This document shows, piece by piece, positions 46,204 to 58,818 of a stretch of 64,000 bases of DNA. This DNA is from Hymenopus coronatus. Lineage: Eukaryota; Arthropoda; Insecta; Mantodea; Hymenopodidae. How positions within the stretch are numbered: the stretch's first letter is position 1; the number at the start of each line of letters is the position of its first letter. The notes under the pieces are model-generated. The model saw nothing but the letters and a program-made list of their open reading frames with translations. It was not told where the DNA came from and did no database searches. Position numbers and translations under genes: made by a program. Location: assembly GCA_030762935.1 (NCBI GenBank), contig CM060887.1, positions 11,028,501-11,092,500 of the forward strand, written 5' to 3'.

Positions 46204-47038
46204 TTTGTGTTACACTCACATGACTTTCTCTAGCTACTCTACAAACAAACTTCTTACGAAAGATAATTCTTTCTACACCATGCTAATCGAGATAAACATT
46301 AGCAGAATTTTATTACTTAGTTCCTTATAAGTAGACTGGAACTAAGGGAATGCACTAGGCTTAACTGATAGTCAAATGTTTTAAAAGTTGTCGTTATCCG
46401 ATTGTCTTCTTTGCTTGGCCAGGAGTAGAACAAAAGAAAAGTAGAAGTACTTCACAATTGAAACTAATAACAAGGAATATCTCGAAAACGGTAAGCTCCA
46501 TGAAAAAAAATGTTTGACATAACTTGTGTATTTTAAAAGGCCTACATTTTTTGTTTCGCAAGTTTTTGTCCATCTCTAACGGTTTACTAGTTATGCCAAA
46601 TTAAGCACAATCCATCCAGAATAAACAGGTCTTTAGAAGCTATTCCCAGAAAATTCAAGATATACATTTTATTTGTGATAGAAATTACTTAAATCTGTGG
46701 TAATTTAATAAAAATCGTTACAGCTATTTTTAAGAAAAACTAAATTTTTAAAATATTGTGCATATAAAAGGTTTGTGTGGGGGGATTTGCATGAATATCT
46801 TCGTGTCGCATCCTTGTAAGATACAAAACTGAAATACCAAGTTTGGTATTTAACGGTCTTTTCGCTTTTGAGCTATGCTGTCCGCAGATACACACACGGA
46901 CCTTTTTCCAAAAATGTGTTGTTTTTTATACACGGGGACCCAAAACATGTATTTCCGGAGAAATCTCAGTATCGAATTTTTGGGTGGAATGCAATACCTT
47001 CTCTATACACTATGTGCATAGTACGTGTAGAGAAAGTA
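46204..47038 (+). repeat. H repeat, full length, subfamily B
   Basis: TTGTGTTACACTCACATG to GTGTAGAGAAAGT. B-type left half (GGCCAGGAGTAGAAC); short (AC)n. Confidence 0.9.
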
Positions 47039-47040
47039 AA

Positions 47041-47519
47041 AATGGTGGGCTCTACGAAAAAACAATATGACATAACTTTGTGCTTTAACGAGGTCTTCTT
47101 TTTTGTCTATCTCTTGCGGGTTAATATTTATGCAAAATAGAGCAAAATCCATCCGGGATAAAGAGGTATTCACAGGTTATTCCCAGATAATTCCAGATAC
47201 ACATTTTATTTGTCATATAAATATCTTAAAATATAAAATATTTTAATCAAAATCATTAGAACCATTTTTGAGTTAAACAAAATTTTCAAAATATTTTCCA
47301 TATTAAGGATAGTTAGTGATGGGATTATTTTTTTAAAATCCTAATCTCGCATCGGTGGAAGATACTAAACTTAAAAACAAGGTTTGGTATTTTACCGACT
47401 TTTCGTTTTTGAGTTATGGTGATCACAGACACGCGCCCGTGAAATCTCGGTATTGAATTTTTGGGTGGAATGCAATACTTTTTTTATACGCTATGTACAT
47501 ATTACGTGTATAAAAAGTG
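47041..47519 (+). repeat. H repeat, right half, diverged
   Basis: From GGTGGGCTCTACGAAAAAAC to the degenerate tip ATACGCTATGTACATATTACG. The (AC)n and T-run part is deleted (CACGCGCCCGTGAAATC). Confidence 0.75.
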
Positions 47520-48090
47520 ATAAGCTTCTGTAAGAATGGTTTTATAGTCACTAATAAACGATAGAGGAGAGAAGAACGTGTGAATGTAAAATTACGAGTT
47601 AGGTCCTATTAAAAGGACGTAAACAAATAAACTCATAAAAAATAGATGTGCTATTACTAAACCTACACATTTGCGAAACTTTGAAATAATAAACATTTCT
47701 GCAACACAAATAGCTGTCTACCCTCAGGAAACTCATTAGTAAAACCAATGTTTCTGTAATTACATACCAGCGGTGTTGCAACATCTCCGGGCGTATTCAC
47801 TCATTATTAATTTCTGAAGATATATACTTCTTGCATCACTACAATGTAGAATAACAGTAATATAGGGTCATGTTGAAAGTCATGAGCAGGATTCTAATGT
47901 CATGTAAGGTTTTAACTCTTCATCATGGCAGCATCATGGGTCCCAGATTATATAAATGTCATTTTGGTCATTTCATGTCATTACCTAATTTTATATCATT
48001 TTTCTCGAATTCGTCATTATTTGGTTATTTCCTTATTATTTGCGTAGTTATTTATTAGTTACGTAGCATTTACTTTGAGAATTTAAAGAT
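47520..48090. other. no recognised gene
   Basis: About 570 bp of AT-rich non-H sequence. Confidence 0.4.
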
Positions 48091-48218
48091 TTTTACTTTC
48101 TCTAGTACGTAAGTAGTGCATAGGTAGGGAAGGTATTACATTCCACCCAAACATTGAATACCAAAATTTCACCGAAAATCTAGTTTTAAGGTTCCTTAAA
48201 TATTAGAAAAGAAAAAAA
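48091..48218 (-). repeat. H repeat, right end only
   Basis: Right terminus and GATTTCACC-like block, stopping in the internal A-run at which the next H copy begins. Confidence 0.75.
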
Positions 48219-49120
48219 TCGGATGCGTTACACTCACATGACTTTCTCTAGCCACTCTACAAACTTCTTACAAAAGATAATTCTTCGTTCAACACAACAT
48301 TAATCCAGAAAAACATTAACAGAATTTTATTACTTAGTTCTTTAAAAATAGAATGGAACTAAGGGAATGCACTAGACTAAAGAGAGAGTCAAATGTTTTA
48401 AAAGCCTGTCCTTATGCAATTGGCATTGCAAATTGCTTATTTGCTTGGATAGGAGTAGAACAAAAGAAAAACGGACACTTCCGTTTGAGAAAAGTATAAG
48501 TACTTCACAACTAATAACAAGGAATACCTCGAAAACGGTAAGCTTCACGAAAAAAATGTATATGACATAACTTGTGTATTTTAACAAGATCTACATTTTT
48601 TGTAATGTAAGTTTTTGCTATCTCTTACGGTTTACTAGTTATACCAAATTAAGTAAAATTTATTCAAAATAAACAGGTCTTTAGAAATTATTCCCAGAAA
48701 ATTCAAGACATTCATTTTATTTGCGATAGAAATGGCTTTAATATGTGGGATTTTAATTAAAATCGTTAGAGCCATTTTTAAGAAAAACAACATTTTCGAA
48801 CAATTTTCTATGCAAAGGGTAGTTAGAGTGGGGGGATTTTCTTGAAAATCTTCGTGTCACATCTTCGGAAGAGACAAAATTAAATATCAAGTTAGGTATT
48901 TAACAGTCTTTTCGTATTTGAGCTATGCTGTCCACAGACACATACACACACACACACAAACGCGCGCGCGCGCACACACACATGGACCTTTTTGTAAAAA
49001 TGCTTTTTTTGGATTAAAGGGGACCCCAAACATGTATTTCCGGTGAAATCTCGGTATCGAATTTTTGGGTGAAATGCAATACCTTCTCTATACACTGTAC
49101 ATAGTACGTGTAGAGAAAGT
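48219..49120 (+). repeat. H repeat, full length, subfamily B
   Basis: TCGGATGCGTTACACTCACATG type left terminus to TACGTGTAGAGAAAGT. Contains mixed (AC)n/(GC)n at 48943-48982. Confidence 0.9.
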
Positions 49121-49507
49121 AAAAATCATACCAGCTCGATATGCACCATTAATGTTACAATTCCGGTATGTGAAACCTCAAAAACAGTCAATGCTATAAT
49201 TTCGTTACACACTCAGAAATGGTAGATTTAAGATTTAGGACCTTAACCGAACTATCTGATAAGAGTTTCCATAGATAAAATAAGCACAAAGTGGTATTGT
49301 AAGCATGTAATTACTGAAGGTCATGTCTAGCACACACGCTAGCCAAGTAGCGTCAATAACGAATATAATACAGCTAATTAGCTTTAATGCAATACATACA
49401 CAAAACACGCTACGTAGTCTGCAAGCGAATTATTAACTCAGAAAATTCATCGAGGGTTACTCCTTGTACAAGTGGGTCTAATGTATACTGACTGCGACTC
49501 AAAAAAC
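49121..49507. other. no recognised feature
   Basis: About 390 bp of unassigned sequence. Confidence 0.4.
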
Positions 49508-49557
49508 CTTGTGTTCCATTCACATGACTTTCTCTACATATCTGCAACAAATTATTT
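49508..49557 (+). repeat. H repeat, left-end fragment
   Basis: CTTGTGTTCCATTCACATGA through CAACAAATTATTT, interrupted in a T-rich stretch by the next copy. Confidence 0.75.
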
Positions 49558-49560
49558 ATT

Positions 49561-50450
49561 TATTTTTACTTTCTCTAGTCCCATATGTACAATGTACATA
49601 GGGATAGAGAAGATATTGTAATGCACCCAAAAATTCGGTACCGCGATTTCACCGGAAATATATGTTTTGGGGTCCCCTGAGTCCAAAAAAAGGTCCGTGT
49701 GTGTGTGTGTGTGTGTGTGTGTCTGGACAGCATAGCCCCAAAACAAAAATACCGTAAAATACCAAACTTGGTATTTAGGTTTAGTATCTTCCAAGTATGC
49801 TACACGAAGATTTTCAACAAAAAAAAACAAAAACAAAAAACAAAAAAAAAACAAAAAAAAACCACAAACTACCCTTTACATGGAAAAAATTTCGAAAATT
49901 TTGATTTTCTTAAAAATGAATAACGATTTTGATTAAAATCCCGCATATTAAATCTATTTATGTCCGAAATAAAATGTATATCTCGATTTTTTTTTGGGAA
50001 TAGCCTCTGAAGACCTCTTTATTCTGGATGAATTTTGCTGAAAAAACGTACCACACAAAAAAATGTACCTCATGACAAAACACGCAATTTATGTCCTTTA
50101 CGTTTTTGTTGTGGAGGTAACCGTTTTCGAGATATTCCTTGTTATTAGTTTCAATTGTGAAGTACTTAAACTTTTCTCACACAGGAAGTGTCTGTTTTTC
50201 TTTTGTTCTACTCCAGGCCAAGCAAAGAAGTGATTTGCAATGACACTCGCATAACGACAGCTTTTAAAACATTTGACAATCACTTTAGCATAGCGCATTC
50301 CCTTATTCCCTTCTACTTATAAGGAACTAAGTAATAACATTCTGCTAACATTTATCTTGATTAGTATTGTGTAATAATAAGAATAATATTTTGTAGGTGC
50401 TTTGTAGAGCAGCAAGAGACAGTCATGTGAGTATAACACAACAGATTTTT
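49561..50450 (-). repeat. H repeat, full length, subfamily B
   Basis: Right terminus TTTTACTTTCTCTAGTCCC; left terminus GAGTATAACACAACAGATTT. The internal A-run is expanded into an (A)nC-rich tract at about 49819-49862. (GT)n at 49699-49722. Confidence 0.9.
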
Positions 50451-50544
50451 TTTAATTATTTTTCATTATTTTTAACATCAATGGTCATATCGAGGGGCTT
50501 TGACTTGTGAAACTGTAGGTTCAAAACATTAGGTTTATATTACT

Positions 50545-50700
50545 AAACACACGCACAATTCACTCTCACATCCATACTTCCAGACTCTACGGGGGATAGG
50601 GAATAATTCTGGTTAAAGAAAAATTACCCGCCTCAGCCGGGAATCGAAACGGGGACCTCCGTGTTAGAAGTCAACTCGCTGACCACTCGACCACGGAGGC
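50545..50700 (-). mobile_element. SINE, family S2, second copy
   Basis: Minus-strand head (50700 to 50630): GGTCGAGTGGTCAGCGAG and B-box TTTCGATTCCCGG. The body AGAATTATTCCCTATCCCCC is the same as in the copy at 25700. The tail runs into an AC/CACG-rich stretch. Confidence 0.8.
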
Positions 50701-50702
50701 AG

Positions 50703-51341
50703 TCCGCAACAAAATATTGTTAAAAAGCTTATGCTTAAATTTACTTCATGCTAATAGAGAAAAAATTAGCAGATATAACCTTATTACTTGCTTCCTTGTA
50801 AGTAAAAGCGAAATAAGGGAATAATATAGGTTAAATTTATACTCATTAGCTGGTTGCTATGTGACTGTAGTTCCTTTGTTTGTATGGACAGGAGTTGACA
50901 GATTCCTGTATGAGAAAAGTATAAGTTTTTCAAAGCTGAAACTGATATAAAGGAATATCTCAAAAACGATTAACTCCACGAAAAAAAATTATACAACATA
51001 AATTGCGTGTTTTACCGTGATCTACATTTTTTATGCTAGGTTTTTGTCCATTTCTTACGGTTTACCAGTTATGCAAAATTCAATAAAAATCACCCAGAAT
51101 AAAGAGGTCTTTAGAGGCTATTCCCAGAAAATTCAAGATATACATTTTATTTGCCATGTAAATATCTTAAATATAAGAGATTTTAATCAAAACCGTTAGT
51201 CATTTTTAAGAAAATCAAAATTATCGAAAAAATGTTCCATGTAAAGGGTAGTGGGGGTAGGGGGGATTTTCTTGAAAATCCTCGTGTCGCATCCTTGGAA
51301 GATACCAAGTTTGGTATTTAACGGTCTTTTCGTTTTTGAGC

Positions 51342-51388
<47 letters not shown>

Positions 51389-51533
51389 GGACCTTTTTCC
51401 AAAAATGCTTCTTTTTTTTTTGGATGCAGGGGGACCCAAAACATGTTTTTCCGGTGAAATCTCGGTATCTAATTTTTGGGTGCATTACAATACCTTCTCT
51501 ACACACTATGTACATATTACGTATACAGAAAGT
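50703..51533 (+). repeat. H repeat, left tip lost
   Basis: Starts at CCGCAACAAAATATTGTTAA directly after the SINE and ends GTATACAGAAAGTA. (AC)n of about 21 units at 51344-51386. Confidence 0.85.
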
Positions 51534-51536
51534 AAA

Positions 51537-51676
51537 CATCTGATGTATTCCATTTCCCTTACTTTCTCTACATATTTGCAAAAAATTACTGTTCGTCTAT
51601 CTACTTCATGATAATCGAGATAAACATTAGCAGAAATTGTCCTTATTACTTGATCCCTTCTAAGTAAAAGGGAAAA
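51537..51676 (+). repeat. H repeat, left part, head-to-tail with previous copy
   Basis: TCTGATGTATTCC follows AGAAAGTAAACA of the preceding copy. It runs to AGTAAAAGGGAAAAA, where the next copy is inserted. Confidence 0.8.
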
Positions 51677-51677
51677 A

Positions 51678-52193
51678 TCTATTGTGTTCCATTCACATGA
51701 TATTCTCTAGCTGTTCCGCAAACAAATCTTTTATTCAAAACATTAATATTTTATCTACATTAGGTTAGTCAATATGAACTAAAGCTGAAATAGTCTTATT
51801 ACTAGGTCCCTTGTAAGAAGAACGGAAATAATAAAATGCACAGGCTAAATCGACAGTTTCGTGTTTTAAAAGCTGGTCGCTATGTGAAACAATTGAAATT
51901 CTAATCTCTTTGCTGGCCAAGAATAAACAAACGAGAAACGACAAGAAAGACGGCTTCCTGTTTGACAAAAGTTTAAGTGGCTTAAAATTGAAACCAATAA
52001 TTCGGAATATATCGAAAACGGTTAACTCTACCAAGATAAGAAGAAAAAAAAAATGTTACAACCTAATTTGTGTGTTTTAATGCAATCTACATTTTTTCTG
52101 TAGTAAGTTTTTTTTATATCTCTTAGGGTTTAGAAATTATATAAAAGTCATCCAGAATGAAGAGATCTTCAGCGGCAATTCCCAGTAAATTCA

Positions 52194-52258
<65 letters not shown>

Positions 52259-52376
52259 TTTTTGGATTCGGGGGATCTCAAAACATGTATGTCCTCTGAA
52301 ATCTCGGTATCGAATGTTTGTGTGCATTACAAGACATTCTCTATACACTATGTACATAGTACGTATAGAGAAAGTA
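51678..52376 (+). repeat. H repeat, subfamily C, with (TA)n core
   Basis: TCTATTGTGTTCC left terminus; GCTGTTCCGCAAACAAATC. A 60 bp (TA)n replaces the segment from AAATTCAAGATATA to ATGCCTTTTTGG. Right tip GTACGTATAGAGAAAGT. Confidence 0.85.
52195..52255. repeat. (TA)n microsatellite inside H repeat
   Basis: About 30 TA units. Roughly 300-400 bp of H body that should separate its flanks is missing. Confidence 0.95.
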
Positions 52377-53059
52377 CAAAAAAAAAAAAAAACAAGAAGG
52401 AAAGAAAAAAAATCTGCCCCCTCTCCGTTAGATAATTCATAGGGTTGGGCAATTTTTATTGAACCATAGATGTCCAGGTTAGAAGGGTTTTACTGTACAA
52501 TAATACATACTCTACTCGTTATAAAATAGCCAGTAGAGAAAGTAAAAACTATCTAAAGTAGGCACTATATGGTTGGGCATATAAGTGGAAGGATATTACT
52601 TGTTGGCAAAGATTAAACAGCAGGCTGTCTATATAACACCAATGTGATCAACACATTGGAACCCTGAGGCGACAGAAGCAGCAATACACATCGGAAAAAC
52701 GCGCGTGTGTGTCTGTGTGAAGGATTGTGCAAAGGCAATTTGAGCCACACAGGACCCCCCCCCCCCACATTACACACTCCGCTATGCACTTTCTGTGAAG
52801 TGGAGGAGGGCCGCCGTCCTTCCGAGTGACCGCAATCTCCTGACGATGCACGCGCGCGCCTCCATCCTCTCATCGCGTGCGAGAGATCAATATACACAAA
52901 CATATACAGCACGCGCATGCGTACCACGCTGCAAAAAGGTGATAAAACACCTCCTAGCATTGGATACATGGACTTTTCCAAACACACGTGCTTTTCACGC
53001 ATTAAGTAATACATATGCGATTCACTTACGCTTTGCTTAAACCTTACCTGGCAAACAGA
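52377..53059. other. no recognised gene
   Basis: About 680 bp of unassigned, locally GC-rich sequence with a run of 13 C (52755-52767). A 188-codon minus frame spans 52613-53179 but continues into H sequence and shows no known domain. A degenerate H right tip may lie at 52500-52547. Confidence 0.4.
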
Positions 53060-53222
53060 GGAGGCATTGACCCTATTCAAAAATTGGATACTAGCTTTCA
53101 CCGAAAACGTACGTTTTAACTTCGTGATTAAAAAACGTCTCCTTATAAAAAGCCGATGGCGCGTAATTTCATTTAGCACAAAAAATTATGTTGCGTTACA
53201 TTCACATGACTTTCTCTATTAT
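53060..53222. repeat. H fragments, opposed
   Basis: Degenerate minus right-end fragment (53067-53187) followed by a + left terminus (ATGTTGCGTTACATTCACAT, 53189-53208). Confidence 0.6.
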
Positions 53223-53253
53223 ACAATACCTAATACTATTGTTACAAAAGTTT

Positions 53254-54074
53254 ATAATTTCCTCTACACGTACTATGTACATAGTGTATAGAGAAAGTAT
53301 CGCACCCAACAATTCCACGCCCAGATTTCACCGGAAATACATGTTTTGAGACCTCCTGCATAAAAAACGCATTTTAAGAAAAATGTCTGTATGTGTGCCT
53401 GTCTGTGGGCAGCATAGCTCAAAAACGAAAATACCGTTAGAAACCAAAGTTGGTATCTAGGTTTGGTATCTTCCAAGGATGCGACGCGAAGATTTTCCAG
53501 TAAATCCCCAACCCAACTACCCTTTACATAGAACTTTTTTTCGAAAATTTTGATTTTCTCAAAAATTGCTGTAGCGATTTTGATTAAAAAAGCATATGTT
53601 AAATTTATTTACACGGCAAATAAAATGTATATCTTGAATTTTCTGGATATAGCCTCTGAAGACTACTTTATTCTGGATGAATTTTACGAAATTTTGCATA
53701 ACTGCTAAACCGTAAGAGATGGGCAAAAACTTACCACACGAAAAAGGTAGAGCACGTTAAAACTCACAATTAATGTTGTATACTTTTTTTCGTGAAGTTG
53801 TTCGTTTTTGAGATTTTTTTTTTTTTTTTTTTTTTTTCAGCTTTGAAAAACATATACTTTTCTCATACAGAAATTTGTCAACTCCTATCCATTCAACAAA
53901 GGAACTTTAGTCACATAGCAACCAGCTTTTGACTACCACTTTAACCTATAATACACCCTTATTTCGCTTCTGCTCACAAGGAAGCAAGTAATAAGACAAT
54001 TTCTGCTAATTATTTCTCGATTAGCATGAACTAAATACAAGAATAAGCATTTTAACTATAATTTGTTACAGAGA
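53254..54074 (-). repeat. H repeat, left tip lost
   Basis: Right terminus TTTCCTCTACACG. Complete through the body, with a T-run of about 22 at 53816-53837. Breaks in AATTTGTTACAGAGA. Confidence 0.85.
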
Positions 54075-54075
54075 G

Positions 54076-54188
54076 GGGTCGTAAAACATATATTTCCGGT
54101 GAAATCTCGACACCGAATTTTTGGGTGGAATACAATACCTTCTCTATCCCTATGTGCATTGTACATAAGGGGCTAGAGAAAGTAATAA
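54076..54188 (+). repeat. H repeat, right end of a subfamily B copy
   Basis: AACATATATTTCCGG block and the variant right tip (TCCCTATGTGCATTGTAC...GGGGCTAGAGAAAGT). Confidence 0.8.
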
Positions 54189-54507
54189 TTGCAATTTTTA
54201 TTAACGATGCGTTGATTCGTCCGAACGTTAGCTCCTAAAACTGCATCAGGACCAGGGTGGATATCTGGAAACAGAGCTGTAGAAAGAACAGCCGTGGATG
54301 GTAAAGGCTATACGAGCTGTATAGTTTTCGTGAATTCAAACCATGTTCCGCATATGGGGGTGGATAGAACTGGGGTCTGCCCTGTCCATTTTCGAAATTA
54401 CTTTTTCTCTTGTACGCCAAGTGAAGTAACCCATGTTCTACAGCGTACGTTACAAAGGGGGAAAAACTGAATACGTTGCTTCATAAATAGCACGTTACAA
54501 AAACTCT
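54189..54507. other. no recognised feature
   Basis: About 320 bp of unassigned sequence. Confidence 0.4.
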
Positions 54508-55377
54508 TTTTACTTTCTCTAAACGTACTATGTACATGGTGTATAGAGAATGTATTGCACTCCCACCAAAAATTTGATACCGAGATTTCACCGGAAATAC
54601 ATGTTTTGGGTCCCGCTGAATCCAAAAAAAGCATTTTTAAGAAAAGGTCCGTGTGTGTGTCTGCGGACAGCATAGCCCCAAAACGAAAAGACCGTTAAAT
54701 ACCTTGGTATTTAGATTTAGTACCTTCCAAGGATGCGACACGAAATTTTTAAAAAAAAAAAAATCCTCCCACCACAAATTACCCTTTAGATGAAAAAAAT
54801 TCGAAAATTTTGATTTTCTTAAAAATGACTTACGATTTTGATTAAAATCCCGTGTACTAAAGCTATTTATATCCGAAATAAAATATATGTCTCGAATTTT
54901 TTGGGAATAGCCTTTGAAGACCTCTTTATTCTGGATGAATGTTGCCGAATTTTGCTTAACTGCTAAACCGTAAGAGATAGAAAAAAACTCACTCCACAAA
55001 AAATGTACATCACGACAAAACACACAATTTATGTCCTTTACGTTGTTCTTGTGGATGTAACCATTTCCGAGATATTCCTTGTTATTGGCTTCAAATGTGA
55101 AGTACTTAAAACTTTTCTCAGACAGGAAGTGTCCGTGTTTCTTTTGTTCTACTCCTGGACAAGCAAAGATGTGATTTGCAACGACAATCGCATAAAGGTG
55201 GCTTTTAAAACATTTGACAATCACTTTAGCATATTGCATTCCCTTATTCGCTTCTACTTATAAAGAACTAAGTAATAAGAACATTCTGCTAATATTTATC
55301 TCGATTAGCATTGTGTACAAAGAAGGAGGTTTGTAGAACAGCTAGAGAAAGTCATGTGAGTGTAACACATCAGATTT
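54508..55377 (-). repeat. H repeat, full length, subfamily B
   Basis: Both termini are present. B-type left half (TTCTACTCCTGGACAAGCAAAG). Short (GT)n. Confidence 0.9.
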
Positions 55378-56052
55378 TTACAAAAAAGTTATTGTGTGTG
55401 TCTGTCTGTGGACAGCATAGCTCAAAAACGAAAAGTCCGTTAAATACCAAACTTGGTATTTAATCTTAGTATCTTCCAGGGATGCAACACGAAGATTTTG
55501 AGAAAAATCCCCCACCCCAAATTATCCTTTATATGGAATTTTTTTCGAAAAGTTTGCTTTTCTTTCAAATGGCTCTAACAATTTTGATTAAAATATCGTA
55601 AAGTAAAGATATTTACCTGAAAAATAAAATGTATATCTTGATTTTCTGGGAATAGCCTCTGAAGACTACTTTATTCTCGATAACTTTTACCAAATTTTGC
55701 TTAACTGCTAAACGGTAAGAGATAGACAAAAGCCTACTCCACAGAAAATGTAGAGCACGTTAAAACACACAATTTACATTATATACATTTTTTTCGTGGA
55801 GTTGATCGTTTTTGAGTTATTCATTGTTTTTGATTTCACCTTTTAAAAACGTATATTTTCTCATACAGTAATTTGTCAACTCCTGTCCATACAAGCAAAG
55901 GAACTTCAGTCACATAGCAGCCAGCCTTTGACTATCACTTTAACCATGCTACTCCTTAATTTCGCTTCTACTTGCAAGGAATCAAGTAAATAGAAGCATA
56001 CGTTTTTAACAATAACTTGTTGCAGAGATGTAGAGAAAGCCATGTGAATGGA
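55378..56052 (-). repeat. H repeat, right terminus missing
   Basis: Starts in the internal A-run (ACAAAAAAGTTATTGTG) directly behind the preceding copy. Subfamily A; left part shortened. Confidence 0.8.
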
Positions 56053-56582
56053 ATTTTGTTTTACACTTTCATTTGTAAAAGTAAAAGGAGTTTTTATTTA
56101 CTAATATGTTATGAAACAATTGTTTTGATTGTTCCACTTTATTAATTAGAACAATGCTTATAATGTCAATACATATAGTGAGATACTTTTGGAACAGACT
56201 ATACCTCAGCGTGTGCATGTTTACACCACAAACCCATTCCCTGTGCCCTCCCTTTATACCGCTGACTGTTCTCTGTGTGACATCCGGAACCCAAAACCGA
56301 GCTCTATTTTTTACGGCTTATGTGGGAAAAGCTATTAATTTCACAGAGGTACTAATTACGGTGGATTTTTCTTCTTCTTCTTCTTCTTCTTCTTCTTCTT
56401 CTTCTTCTTCTTCTGTGTATCATTCAGCTTAAAGCGTTTTCTTAACCAAAGAAACATAAGTTAATTAATTTCCTCCAACTTCGCCATCAGTTAGCATCCC
56501 CTGGGGCTTGCTCTGTGGTTCATTGTGTATATAACTACTTTTTAATTAAGAGTTAATTTAAAAGATTCGAAATATATTATAT
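56053..56582. other. no gene; (TTC)n microsatellite
   Basis: Non-H sequence with (TTC)n of about 15 units at 56369-56414. Confidence 0.5.
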
Positions 56583-56975
56583 GTTTTACTTATCTACCCA
56601 CTCAATGTAGGTGGAAGAAATATTGACTTCAACCCAAAACTATTAGAGATTTCACTAGAATTGCGCGTTTAAAGATCCCTGGTTATGAGTGAGCGAGCAT
56701 GCCATGCGAGTAGCAGAAATGGTTTTATTACATATTTTCTTATACGATTAAAGGAAATAAGAGAACACCTAGGCTAAAGCGAGAGTCGAGTCTCAAGTGA
56801 TGGCTTTGAAATCCCTTTCTACTTGCATTTCCAGGATGCAAAAGAAATAATAATTCCCCATTCAATTTTGGCAAAGTTTAACCAATAACAAGAAATACCT
56901 CGGATGTGGATAAGTTCACACACAAATAAATAAATATATATAGAAAAACGTAGGTGACTGCTTTAACGATATTTA
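56583..56975. repeat. Old, diverged H fragments
   Basis: Minus right-end-like segment (56583-56690) and + left-half segment (56707-56972, with GTAGCAGAAATGGTTTTATT and AATAACAAGAAATACCTCGG). Confidence 0.55.
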
Positions 56976-57228
56976 CCATTTTTATTTTCTCTACACGTAC
57001 TATGTACATTGTGTATAGAGAGGGTATCGTATTGCACCCAAAAATTCGATACCGAGATTTTACCCGGAATAGGTTTTGAGGATCCCGTAAGCCCATAAAA
57101 AGCTCGCAGCAGTATGGGTAAAAAAACCAAGAGATCACTAAATGCCAAAGGATTCGACACAAAGATTTTCAAGAAAATTCCCCCACGCCAAACTACCCTT
57201 TTCATGGAAAATTCTTTAAAATCAAAAT
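56976..57228 (-). repeat. H repeat, right part
   Basis: TTTTTATTTTCTCTACACG terminus to the block before GGAAAATTC. The microsatellite is deleted. Confidence 0.8.
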
Positions 57229-57235
57229 ATTCAAA

Positions 57236-57423
57236 ACATGTTCTCGTTAGAGCCATTTTCTAGAAAATCAAAATTTTCGAAAAAAAGTTCCATGTAAAGG
57301 GTAGTTGAGAGTGGGGCGATTTTTTTTTTAAATTTTCGTGCCGCATCCTTGGAAGATAGAAAACCTAAATACCAAGTTTGGTTTTTAACGGACGTTTCGT
57401 TTTTGAGCTATGCTGCCCACAGT

Positions 57424-57460
<37 letters not shown>

Positions 57461-57594
57461 GGACATTTTTCTAAAAATGCTTTTTTTGGATTCAGGAGGT
57501 CTCAAAACATGTATTTCCGGTGAAATCTCGGCATCGAATTTTTGGGTGCATTACACTATACACTATATACATAGCGCGCATAGAGAAAGTAAAA
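57236..57594 (+). repeat. H repeat, right half
   Basis: CGTTAGAGCCATTTTCTAG to GCGCATAGAGAAAGT. (AC)n at 57424-57456. With the preceding opposite-strand fragment it forms a large inverted repeat. Confidence 0.85.
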
Positions 57595-57596
57595 AT

Positions 57597-57862
57597 CATC
57601 CAGAATAAATAGGCCTTTAGAGGCTATTCGCAGAAAATTCAAAATATACATTTAATTTTTCATGTACATATCTGTAACAGATAGTTTAATCAAAATCGTA
57701 AGAGCCATTTTGAATAATTCAAAATGTTTGTAAATCTTTCAATATTATAGTTTGTTGGGTGTGGGGGAATTTTCTTGAAAATTGAGTGTCGCATCCCTGA
57801 AAGATACTGAACTCAAATACCAAGTATGGTCTTTACGGATTTTTCGTTTCTTAGGTATGCTG

Positions 57863-57912
<50 letters not shown>

Positions 57913-58818
57913 CATCTTTCTTTCTTTCTTTTTTTTTTTTTACTTTCTCTACACGACTATGTACATAGTGTATAGAGAAGGTATTGCATTCCACTCAAAA
58001 TTAGATACCGAGGTTTCATCGGAAATACATGTTACGGGTCCCCCTGAATCAAAAAAAAAAATCAGAAAAAGGTCCGTGTGTGTGCGTGTGAGTGTCGGTG
58101 TGTCTTGGACAGATTAGTTCAAAAAATTGAATACCAAACTTGGTATTTAAGTTCCGTATCTTCCATGGATGCGACACGAAGATTTTTCAACAAAATCCCC
58201 CCACCCTCAAGTACTCTTTACATGGAACTTTTTTCGAAAAGTTTGATTTTCTGAAAAATGGCTAACGATTTTGATTAAAATATCGTATATAAAAGATATT
58301 TACCTGACAAATGGAATTTTTTATCTTGAATTTTCTGGGAATAGACTCTGAAGACTACTTTATTCTGGATCAATTTTACGGAATTTTGCATAACTGCTGA
58401 ACCGTAAGAGACGGACAAAAACGTACCACACAAAAAATGGAGAGCCCATTAAAACACATAATTTATGTTATATACATTTTTTTCGTGTTGTTGATCGTTT
58501 TTGAGATATTCCTTGTTATTGCTTTCATTTGACTGTCGGTTTAGCATAGTTATATCCCTTCTGCTTATAAAGGAACTAGGCAATAAGACCGTTTCTGCTA
58601 ATGTTTTAGCACTAAATAGACAGGAGAATAAGCTTATTGACCATAATTTGCTACAGAGATGTAGAGAAAGTTGCGTGAATGGAGCACATCAGTTTTTTTT
58701 TAATGGTTTCAGGTGTCTCAAAGCGTATATTTCCAGTGAAATCTGGGTGTGGAATTTTTGAGTTTAATACAATACTTTCTATGTACACTATATACATAAT
58801 ACGTGTAGAGAAAGTAAT
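57597..58818 (+). repeat. H repeat interrupted by another H repeat
   Basis: 57597-57940 covers the middle and an (AC)n of about 21 units (57866-57909). It stops in the T-run and resumes at about 58702 (AATGGTTTCAGGTGTCTC) through the right tip ATACGTGTAGAGAAAGT. Confidence 0.85.
57941..58701 (-). repeat. H repeat, nested in the T-run of another copy
   Basis: TACTTTCTCTACACGACTAT to GAGCACATCAGTTTTTTT. Its left half has a deletion (GCTTTCATTTGACTGTCGG). Confidence 0.9.

Noticed and set aside
49819..49862. Poly-A tail of a retrogene
   Set aside because: The A-rich tract lies inside an H copy, at a body A-run position, and no gene-like sequence precedes it.
52613..53179. 188-codon minus-strand frame as a gene
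   Set aside because: It runs from unassigned GC-rich sequence into an H fragment, contains low-complexity stretches and shows no recognisable domain.
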